From Spirochaetaceae bacterium (GTDB taxonomy: Bacteria > Spirochaetota > Spirochaetia > Sphaerochaetales > Sphaerochaetaceae): a stretch of DNA of 11,079 bases. The position numbers and the translations under genes were made by a program. This document shows, piece by piece, positions 5,835-11,079 of the stretch. Position 1 is the stretch's first letter. Each line of letters begins with the position of its first letter. The stretch covers positions 1 through 11,079 of the forward strand of contig JAENWY010000051.1 of NCBI GenBank assembly GCA_016649775.1, read 5' to 3'. The notes beneath the pieces were generated by a model. It did no database searches, was not told the DNA's origin, and saw only the letters and a list, made by a program, of their open reading frames with translations.

Positions 5835-6498
5835 TCACTATAATTACTTTAATACGGTTTATATTTGTTTGATGGCCAATGATATTAGAAAAACTACAAA
5901 TACTATTTGGACAAGAATCTGCATTAGCACTCATTAAGTGTAAATCGTCACATTTTCCACCATTTACACAAATTCCACTATTGTTACAATAAGTACCAAT
6001 TTTTAATCTCATGGTATTTGCAGGTGCAGCAACATTCTTAACTCTCACAATTGCATCTCTTAAATTTGCAACTACTTTATTTTTCCCAGCTATGATAATT
6101 ACTTGCTTTGGACCAAAAGTTATAGCTGCAATTCTATTACCATTGCCATCAACTTCATATAATTCACCATGTTCAGTTATTGCATTAGCACTTGCAAAAT
6201 ATGTATCACTTAAAAGGGCTTGTCTATTAATTTCATTTCTTTCATCTTTAGTTAATCCCTCTTTATCACGATCTAATAACACATATGGTCCTTTTTTAAT
6301 GAAATCAAAGAAACCTATTTGTTTAAGAGTTTCACTTCCTCCAAAACCAATTACCTCATTTTCCTTTAAAAAATTTTTAACCAAAGGTAATATTTCTTCT
6401 ATTTTATCTACAAAATAAGCATCCATATTATTCTTTTTTAAATTGCTTATTGCCTTTTCAATATGTAACTCATTACATCTATTTATACATTTGTTCAT
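5815..6498 (-). CDS. LUD-domain protein (DUF162, stand-alone LutC/YkgG type)
   Basis: The protein has 227 residues. The family signature is clear: FGGSETLKQIGFFDF at about 52-66, the ADP-ribosyl-like core around TNAITEHGELYEVDGNGNR (here SANAITE), FGPKQVIIIAGKNK at about 128-141, VRVKNVAAPANTMRL, and the closing NEALGF. LutC takes part in L-lactate oxidation with LutA and LutB, but neither is nearby. The short stand-alone form has no settled function. The C-terminal Cys region differs from the usual C-x5-C-x2-C-x6-C: here Cys171, 177, 183, 196 and 201 give C-x5-C-x5-C-x12-C-x4-C. The first in-frame start is TTG at 6501. The ATG at 6498 sits 7 nt from AGGAG (6506-6510), so I chose it. The gene is convergent with the ZIP gene and divergent from the nucleoside phosphorylase gene. 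Confidence 0.87.
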   Translation of the reverse strand: MNKCINRCNELHIEKAISNLKKNNMDAYFVDKIEEILPLVKNFLKENEVIGFGGSETLKQIGFFDFIKKGPYVLLDRDKEGLTKDERNEINRQALLSDTYFASANAITEHGELYEVDGNGNRIAAITFGPKQVIIIAGKNKVVANLRDAIVRVKNVAAPANTMRLKIGTYCNNSGICVNGGKCDDLHLMSANADSCPNSICSFSNIIGHQTNINRIKVIIVNEALGF

Positions 6499-6505
6499 CA
6501 ATTTA

Positions 6506-6510
6506 CTCCT
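6506..6510 (-). promoter_or_regulatory. Ribosome binding site that decides the LUD start
   Basis: AGGAG on the minus strand is 7 nt from the ATG at 6498 and only 4 nt from the in-frame TTG at 6501. Spacing and codon preference both favour the ATG. Confidence 0.75.
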
Positions 6511-6526
6511 TAAACTTTATTTTACT

Positions 6527-6532
6527 ATTATA
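6527..6532 (-). promoter_or_regulatory. Candidate -10 box for the LUD gene
   Basis: A perfect TATAAT on the minus strand lies 28 bp upstream of the ATG, which would give a leader of about 20 nt. The -35 region 17-18 bp further upstream (TTTATG or GTTTAT) is a poor match, so only the -10 box is credible. Confidence 0.35.
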
Positions 6533-6663
6533 ATACAAAAATACTAATACATAAACATTTAATTTCATACTTAATTTGTTTTATTAACTATTTTTTTGTA
6601 CTAGTAATTAAAATATTGCAAATACTTAAATTTAATGTTAATGTCAACTTTAAAGGAACTTAA

Positions 6664-7491
6664 ATGACTTATTTAAAACAAAAATTACAAGAAAGTGCTG
6701 CTTACATAAAAAATATAATAGGTGAGTCTGAAATTCATATTGCAATTATTTTAGGTAGTGGGCTTGGAAATCTAGCAGATAAAATTGAAAATGCAATTTT
6801 TATACCATATAAAGATATACCAAACTTTCCTCTTTCAACGGCTCCTGGCCATGTAGGAAGACTTGTAATAGGTACTTTATCTAATAAAAAAGTACTTTGT
6901 TTTCAAGGAAGATTTCATTTCTATGAAGGTTATGATATGGCAACCATTGTTTTTCCAATACAAGTATTGAAATTTCTAAATATAAACAATCTGCTTATAA
7001 CAAATGCAGCAGGTGGTATTAATACTAATTTTAATGTGGGAGATTTAATGTTAATAACAGATCATATTAAATTAACTTCAGAAAATCCTCTAAGGGGTAT
7101 TAATCCATCTTTCTTAGGTCCACGATTCTTTGATATGAGTTATACATATGATAGAGAATTAATTGATTTAACAAAAAAAATTGCTAAAGAACAAAATTTA
7201 GATCTAAAAGAAGGGGTATACCACTATTTGACAGGTCCTTCTTTTGAAACACCAGCAGAAATTAGAATGGCAAGATTAGTTGGTGGTGATGCAGTTGGGA
7301 TGTCTACTGTACCGGAGGCCATTGCGGCAGTCCATATGGGCATAAAAGTTCTAGGAATAAGTTGTATTACAAATATGGCGGCTGGAATACTAGAGCAACC
7401 TTTAACAACTGAAGAAGTAATTAAAACAGGCGAGAGTGTAAAACTAAAATTTACTGCTCTTGTTTCTACAATAGTAGAAAGATGGAACTAG
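6664..7491 (+). CDS. punA: Purine nucleoside phosphorylase (trimeric, PunA type)
   Basis: The protein has 275 residues, the usual length for the trimeric PNP family. This cytoplasmic enzyme splits inosine and guanosine with phosphate to the base and ribose 1-phosphate (purine salvage). The phosphate-binding LGSGLG (30-35) and GRFHFYEGY (82-90) are intact, as are NAAGGIN (114-120), FETPAE (194-199), VGMSTVPE (211-218) and TNMAAG (236-241). Glu195 and Asn237 correspond to human Glu201 and Asn243, the residues that read 6-oxopurines, so hypoxanthine and guanine nucleosides are expected and adenosine is not. The ATG at 6664 has AAAGGA 6 nt upstream. The next gene starts on the base after its stop codon, so the two form an operon. 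The 165-bp gap to the divergent LUD gene must hold its promoter, but no clear one is seen. Confidence 0.93.
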   Translation: MTYLKQKLQESAAYIKNIIGESEIHIAIILGSGLGNLADKIENAIFIPYKDIPNFPLSTAPGHVGRLVIGTLSNKKVLCFQGRFHFYEGYDMATIVFPIQVLKFLNINNLLITNAAGGINTNFNVGDLMLITDHIKLTSENPLRGINPSFLGPRFFDMSYTYDRELIDLTKKIAKEQNLDLKEGVYHYLTGPSFETPAEIRMARLVGGDAVGMSTVPEAIAAVHMGIKVLGISCITNMAAGILEQPLTTEEVIKTGESVKLKFTALVSTIVERWN

Positions 7492-7950
7492 ATGAATCAA
7501 GAAAACTTAGATGATTTAATTAGAAGGTTACACCTTGAACCTCTTGAAGGAGAGGGTGGTTATTTTATAGTAGATAAAGAAATAAACATATCAAAAGAAT
7601 TTAGTCAGATATATTATTTAATTAGCGCTGAAAGCTTCTCTCACCTTCATAAATTAAGTTCTACGGAAATATGGACTTGTGTAGATGGTGATCTCTCTGA
7701 GCAATTATTGATTAATGAGAAAGGAGATTATAATATCAAAAATCTATCAAATAATAGAATTGATGCTAGTATATCCTCAATAGTAGAGAAAAATATATGG
7801 CAAGGTACAAAATTAGTAAAAGGCGGAACTTGGGCTCTATTCTCGATTACAGTAATACCTCCATATAAAGAAGAATCTTATACAGAGGCTACTGATATTC
7901 TTATAGAAAAATTTTCAAATTGTCCTATTTTAAAAGAATTTTTAAATTAA
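7492..7950 (+). CDS. Cupin superfamily protein, DUF985 (Cupin_5) type
   Basis: The protein has 152 residues, close to the family norm. Matching pieces are LEPLEGEGGYF near 15-25 (family LxPHPEGGYF), IYYLI at 40-44, SHLHKLSSTEIW at 50-61 with His51, His53 and Glu59 as candidate metal ligands, and the second cupin strand WQGTKLVKGGTWALFSI at 103-119. The usual His after LEP is Leu here. Family members are small single-domain barrels of mostly unknown role, so no reaction can be assigned. The ATG follows the TAG of the phosphorylase gene with no gap and only a weak AGATGGA ahead of it. Translation is therefore probably coupled, and a link to nucleoside or sugar-phosphate metabolism is a guess from context. 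Confidence 0.8.
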   Translation: MNQENLDDLIRRLHLEPLEGEGGYFIVDKEINISKEFSQIYYLISAESFSHLHKLSSTEIWTCVDGDLSEQLLINEKGDYNIKNLSNNRIDASISSIVEKNIWQGTKLVKGGTWALFSITVIPPYKEESYTEATDILIEKFSNCPILKEFLN

Positions 7951-7962
7951 TTATAAGAAAAT

Positions 7963-7989
7963 GAAGAATACTAGTTTTTAGTTTTCTTC
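7963..7989. terminator. Bidirectional hairpin between the cupin and metA genes
   Basis: GAAGAA, T, ACTA, a 5-nt loop, TAGT, T, TTCTTC form a 6+4 bp stem with one internal mismatch. It covers the stop codon of metA (7978-7980) and begins 12 bp after the cupin stop. Its placement between convergent operons suits a shared terminator. The arms are A/T-rich and no clean T tract follows, so strength is uncertain. Confidence 0.45.
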
Positions 7990-8910
7990 CTCTTCTCCAA
8001 TTGTATCAAGACTAAAAGGAGTTGTTTGATAAACAAAATAATTTAACCAATTTGAAAATAGTAAATTTGCATGACCTCTCCAAGTTAAAAGAGGGTCTTT
8101 AGTATCATCATCACAAGGAAAATAATTTTTAGGAACATCAATATCTAATCCAAGACCTTTATCTCTTAAGTATTCCTTTTTTAAAGTATCTCTATCATAT
8201 TCACTGTGTCCTGTAACAAATATTTGACGGCCACCTTTTGTTTTTACAATATAAATACCTGAATCATCACTTTTAGCTAAAATATTTAATTTCTCAATTT
8301 TATCAATATCACTTTTTAAAAAAGTGGTATGCCTTGATTGCGGAGCATTGAATATTGGATCAAATCCTCTAAGAAGCATTGATGTTTCATTTACTACATT
8401 TTGGGGATAAATTCCAAATAATTTTTTATCAAGTAATTTTTTTTCAATACCATAATGATAATACAAACCAGCTTGAGCACCCCAACAAATATGCATAGTT
8501 GAATGCACATTTTTTTTAGACCAACTCATTAATTTACACAGCTCTTCCCAATATTCAACTTTATCAAAATCTAATTGTTCTACAGGAGCTCCTGTGATAA
8601 CCATTCCGTCATAAAAATTATGCTTAATTTCTTCAAAGCTTTTATAAAATGAAAGCATATGTTCAGCGCTAGTATTTTTACTCTCATAACTACTCATTTG
8701 AATCAAATCAAGTTCAACTTGCAAAGGAGTATTACCGAGTAATCTGGAAAACTGAGTTTCAGTATTAATTTTAGTTGGCATTAGATTTACCAATGCTATT
8801 TTCAAAGGACGAATATCTTGAGCATAAGCTCTTCCTTCTTCCATTATGAAAATATTTTCTTTTTCTAATACTGCTTTGGCTGGTAAATCAGATGGTATTT
8901 TTATTGGCAT
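7978..8910 (-). CDS. metA: MetA-family homoserine O-acyltransferase, predicted acetyl-CoA specific
   Basis: The protein has 310 residues, standard for MetA (glutamine-amidotransferase-like fold). It acylates homoserine in the first committed step to methionine. The nucleophile Cys142 lies in ICWGAQAG, and His235 and Glu237 lie in TGHSEYD. NLMPTKINTETQ at 42-53 and SRHTT at 192-196 are family-typical. Residue 111 is Glu (TGAPVEQLDF). In this family Glu at that site goes with acetyl-CoA and Gly (as in E. coli) with succinyl-CoA, so homoserine O-acetyltransferase is predicted even though automatic labels often say succinyltransferase. The adjacent metY product uses O-acetylhomoserine, which agrees. 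The ATG overlaps the metY stop codon by one base (TAATG), so the pair is translationally coupled. There is only a weak GAG ahead of it. Confidence 0.93.
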   Translation of the reverse strand: MPIKIPSDLPAKAVLEKENIFIMEEGRAYAQDIRPLKIALVNLMPTKINTETQFSRLLGNTPLQVELDLIQMSSYESKNTSAEHMLSFYKSFEEIKHNFYDGMVITGAPVEQLDFDKVEYWEELCKLMSWSKKNVHSTMHICWGAQAGLYYHYGIEKKLLDKKLFGIYPQNVVNETSMLLRGFDPIFNAPQSRHTTFLKSDIDKIEKLNILAKSDDSGIYIVKTKGGRQIFVTGHSEYDRDTLKKEYLRDKGLGLDIDVPKNYFPCDDDTKDPLLTWRGHANLLFSNWLNYFVYQTTPFSLDTIGEEEEN

Positions 8911-10196
8911 TATTTACTACTCTTTTTTAGTGCTTGAGATAAATCATTAATTATATCATCACTATCTTCAATGCCAACACTAAGTCTTACAAAACCTGGA
9001 GAAATTCCAGCTGCTTCTAATTGCTTATCACTCAACTGACGATGAGTTGTTGAAGCTGGATGTAATACTGATGTTCTAGCATCTGCTACATGAACTACCA
9101 GAGCCGCTAATTCAAGAGAATCCATAAATTTAGTTGCTCTCTCACGTCCACCCTTAATTACAAAGGATACAACGCCACTACTCATACCATCTTTTAAATA
9201 TTTTTGAGCAAGAGAATGATAAATAGAACTTTCTAAACCAGGATAGTTAACAGATTCAATACAATCTTGATTCTCTAAAAACTGTGCAACTTTTAGTGCA
9301 TTTTCACTATGTCTAACAATTCTTAAATGAAGTGTTTCGAGTCCAAGATTTAGTAAGAAAGCGCTCATAGGTTGTGGAGTAGAACCTAGATCTCTCATTA
9401 ACTGAGTTCTAGCTTTAGTTATATAAGCTGCTTTACCAAAAGCTTCAGTATAAATTAAACCATGATATGAATCATCAGGAGTGGTTAATTCAGGATATTT
9501 ACCATCTATCGTCCAATCAAAGTTACCAGAATCAACAATAACACCACCAACTACAGAAGCATGACCATCCATGTATTTACTAGTGGAATGAGTTACAATA
9601 TCAACGCCATATTCAAAGGGTCTGCATAATATTGGAGTAGCAAAACTATTATCAACAATTATAGGTACTTTGTGTGAATGTGCAATTGCGACAAACTTCT
9701 CAAAATCTAAAATATCTAGAGAAGGGTTAGCAAGAGTTTCACCAAAAACAAGTCTTGTCCTATCATCAAAATTAGAATGAATTTCTTCTTCACTCATTTG
9801 AGATGAAATGAAACGAGTTTCAATTCCCATCTGTTTAAGTGTCACTGCAAATAAATTTACAGTGCCTCCATATATATTTATTAAAGCCACAATATTATCG
9901 CCGGCTTTACAAATATTTAGTACTGAAATAAAAGATGCTGCTTGTCCTGAACTTGTACACATAGCACCAACGCCACCTTCAAGATCTGTTATTTTTTCTT
10001 CTACTGCAGAAACTGTTGGATTTGAAATTCTTGTATACATATGACCAGCTTTTGTTAAATCAAATAACTGAGCTAAATCTTCACTACTATCGTACTTAAA
10101 TGTTGTACTTTGACATATTGGTAGAATGCGAGGTTCTCCATTTTTGGGTTTATAACCACTTTGAATGCATTTTGTTGCTATTTTATAAGAACTCAT
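8910..10196 (-). CDS. metY: O-acetylhomoserine sulfhydrylase (aminocarboxypropyltransferase)
   Basis: The protein has 428 residues, the typical length of MetY in the Cys/Met-metabolism PLP-dependent family. It turns O-acetylhomoserine and sulfide into homocysteine in the cytoplasm. The PLP lysine is Lys207 in THSTSKYMDGH. SSGQAA (82-87), VDNSFATP (181-188), YTRISNPT (54-61) and the closing SVGIEDSDDI are intact. The IYGGTVNLF stretch at 108-116 is the part of the active site that differs from cystathionine gamma-synthases and supports a sulfhydrylase. The ATG at 10196 is preceded by a perfect AGGAGG with 6-nt spacing. It is the first gene of the metY-metA operon. Upstream there is a small perfect dyad at 10275-10289 but no SAM riboswitch or T-box that I can recognise. 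Confidence 0.93.
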   Translation of the reverse strand: MSSYKIATKCIQSGYKPKNGEPRILPICQSTTFKYDSSEDLAQLFDLTKAGHMYTRISNPTVSAVEEKITDLEGGVGAMCTSSGQAASFISVLNICKAGDNIVALINIYGGTVNLFAVTLKQMGIETRFISSQMSEEEIHSNFDDRTRLVFGETLANPSLDILDFEKFVAIAHSHKVPIIVDNSFATPILCRPFEYGVDIVTHSTSKYMDGHASVVGGVIVDSGNFDWTIDGKYPELTTPDDSYHGLIYTEAFGKAAYITKARTQLMRDLGSTPQPMSAFLLNLGLETLHLRIVRHSENALKVAQFLENQDCIESVNYPGLESSIYHSLAQKYLKDGMSSGVVSFVIKGGRERATKFMDSLELAALVVHVADARTSVLHPASTTHRQLSDKQLEAAGISPGFVRLSVGIEDSDDIINDLSQALKKSSK

Positions 10197-10274
10197 TAAG
10201 TGCCTCCTGAAAATTTTTAATTATAAAAAAAATAACATTTTATACTAAAAAAGACAATGGAATAAATATTTTTT

Positions 10275-10289
10275 TGCATAATATATGCA
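10275..10289. promoter_or_regulatory. Dyad upstream of metY, possible operator
   Basis: TGCATA-ATA-TATGCA is a perfect inverted repeat, 79 bp before the metY start and between it and the mobile element. It could bind a dimeric regulator of the methionine genes. No known operator is recognised, and small A/T palindromes arise by chance. A clear sigma-70 promoter for metY was not found. Confidence 0.3.
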
Positions 10290-10320
10290 TTAATATGTTT
10301 TAATTTAAATATATTTTATA

Positions 10321-10329
10321 ATTTTATTT
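10321..10329. repeat. Left 9-bp target-site duplication of copy B
   Basis: ATTTTATTT lies directly before the first base of the element. The same nine bases lie directly after its last base at 10451-10459. Confidence 0.7.
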
Positions 10330-10450
10330 CAATGCTCACAACTTAAGGAATAACTGGTAAGTCTTTTATGTAATAACCAATTATTCATTGCTTTAATGTA
10401 GTATATCTATCCTCAGAAACACGCGTAATGAGCTTAAGTTGTGAACATTG
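10330..10450. mobile_element. 121-bp MITE-like element, copy B (younger copy)
   Basis: The ends are CAATGCTCACAACTTAAG and, on the other strand, CAATGTTCACAACTTAAG: 17 of 18 bases pair. Perfect 9-bp direct repeats (ATTTTATTT) sit immediately outside both ends. It has the same length and orientation as copy A, with 6 substitutions and no gaps. The better terminal match and intact target duplication mark it as the more recent insertion. It lies 134 bp upstream of metY, in the promoter-side region. It has no coding capacity, so a transposase must act in trans. Confidence 0.85.
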
Positions 10451-10459
10451 ATTTTATTT
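10451..10459. repeat. Right 9-bp target-site duplication of copy B
   Basis: ATTTTATTT follows the last base of the element without a gap and is identical to 10321-10329. A 9-bp duplication occurs in several DDE transposon families (for example many IS4-type elements) and does not by itself name one. Confidence 0.7.
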
Positions 10460-10657
10460 ACCAAAAGTAAATTATTTTATTACTTAACTAATATCAATTT
10501 TAATCACTTATTAGTTGTAAAAAATTAAATATTAAAATTATTATAGAACAATCTCAAATAGTTGTTCATAGCTAATAATTTTAAAATCTATAGAATTCAA
10601 GAAAAACACTTAATTAAAAATTGTTAAATATTACTCAAAAGAATCTATAAATAATGA

Positions 10658-10963
10658 AACAACAGATTTATGTTTCCCAAGGTTAAAGTTTTCACTTTGA
10701 GCAACTTCAAAAAAGACTATCTCAGTTTAGAACTACAACTATCAAATAAGTCTTTAGACACGGAGGGATAGGTAAATATATCGGAAGTTTCTTATATAAA
10801 TAGTATTGGAATAGATACATTTCTATCTACTTATTTTGCTTATAATTTCGCACAGTTTTGATTATATTTAACCTTAGCCACAAATACTGTCAACGAAAAA
10901 TGGAATATATCTATTTTTCGTCTGCACTTTCAATTCAGTAAGTGTATTACTATACCTACATTA
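10658..10963 (+). pseudogene. Possible decayed ORF, unrecognised
   Basis: A single frame reads through about 102 codons with only two stops (10769-10771 and 10859-10861), ending at TAA 10964-10966. A possible ATG lies at 10670, without a good ribosome binding site. Segments such as VFTLSNFKKDYLSLELQL and TVNEKWNISIFRLHF look protein-like, but I recognise no family. In DNA this AT-rich more stops would be expected by chance, yet open runs of this kind also occur in non-coding DNA. This is a weak call. Confidence 0.2.
10893..10921. other. Perfect hairpin in the right-hand gene-free region
   Basis: ACGAAAAAT (10893-10901) pairs with ATTTTTCGT (10913-10921). Two further pairs and a G-T wobble close on an ATATA loop, giving a stem of about 12 bp. 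No T tract follows on the plus strand. It may be a terminator of an outside or lost gene, or part of a repeat element. Confidence 0.4.
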
Positions 10964-11079
10964 TAATACAACGAACTTAACATTTGGTTTATATATAAAT
11001 ACATGAGTGACAAAAACAAATTTCTTGAATTTCTATTATTCCAAATAATGATACATGAATTAAATACCAATTATTTAAA

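Larger units (their letters stand above)
10460..11079. other. About 620 bp without a convincing gene
   Basis: No ORF with a start, ribosome binding site and family motif is seen on either strand. Three things stand out. There is a 6-bp hairpin GAACAA/TTGTTC at 10546-10567. One plus-strand frame (10658-10963) is open for about 100 codons apart from a TAG at 10769 and a TGA at 10859, and could be a decayed gene. A long hairpin lies at 10893-10921. No tRNA, rRNA or known small RNA was recognised. Confidence 0.5.

Noticed and set aside
6011..6418. 135-codon plus-strand ORF
   Set aside because: It is an antisense shadow of the LUD gene, whose conserved motifs fix the minus strand as coding.
6499..6501. 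TTG start for the LUD gene
   Set aside because: The ATG three bases downstream has better spacing to AGGAG and is the more common start codon.
9808..10044. 78-codon plus-strand ORF
   Set aside because: It is a shadow of metY, within its PLP-binding region.
10197..10329. SAM riboswitch or T-box before metY
   Set aside because: The 133-bp leader region is almost pure A/T, without the paired GC-containing helices or a specifier/antiterminator pattern.

Overview
The window is very AT-rich DNA from a bacterium with strong AGGA/GGAGG ribosome binding sites, occasional GTG starts and short, tightly packed operons. The gene mix is helix-turn-helix and PTS-IIA regulators next to a CPA2 antiporter, a stand-alone LUD protein, a ZIP transporter, a trimeric purine nucleoside phosphorylase and an acetyl-type MetA with MetY. 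It suggests a low-GC anaerobe or facultative anaerobe. A free-living spirochaete is my best guess, but nothing here proves it and a Firmicute is possible.

Layout. (1) 38-176: a 121-bp terminal-inverted-repeat element without coding capacity, flanked by a decayed 9-bp target duplication. (2) 248-413: a helically phased array of GTCCA motifs, possibly the remains of an insertion-sequence end. (3) 476-3353, minus strand: a three-gene operon with recognisable promoter and terminator. It encodes an HTH-EIIA fusion, an EIIA fused to a PII-like domain, and a CPA2-type cation/proton antiporter. (4) 3606-4949, plus: a diguanylate cyclase with its GGDEF domain in the middle and a cysteine-containing PAS-like domain at the C-terminus. 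(5) 5036-5818, plus: a ZIP metal transporter, convergent with (6) 5815-6498, minus: a LUD/DUF162 protein. Their stop codons overlap inside one palindrome. (7) 6664-7950, plus: purine nucleoside phosphorylase followed directly by a DUF985 cupin. (8) 7978-10196, minus: metY-metA, coupled by a TAATG overlap. They encode the acetylhomoserine route to homocysteine. (9) 10321-10459: a second, better preserved copy of the 121-bp element with a perfect 9-bp target duplication. (10) 10460-11079: about 620 bp without a convincing gene, holding hairpins and one frame that may be a decayed ORF.

How the genes fit together. The 552-3288 operon looks like a regulatory phosphotransfer module (EIIA proteins without EIIB or EIIC) that senses PTS phosphorylation state and perhaps a small ligand through the PII-like domain, and that may control the antiporter in trans and by DNA binding. 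MetA carries Glu at position 111, the residue linked to acetyl-CoA use, so it should make O-acetylhomoserine for the adjacent MetY. The remaining genes are ordinary metabolic or transport units with separate promoters.

The most unusual features are the two matching 121-bp elements, 10.28 kb apart in the same orientation, and the PTS/PII-linked antiporter operon.
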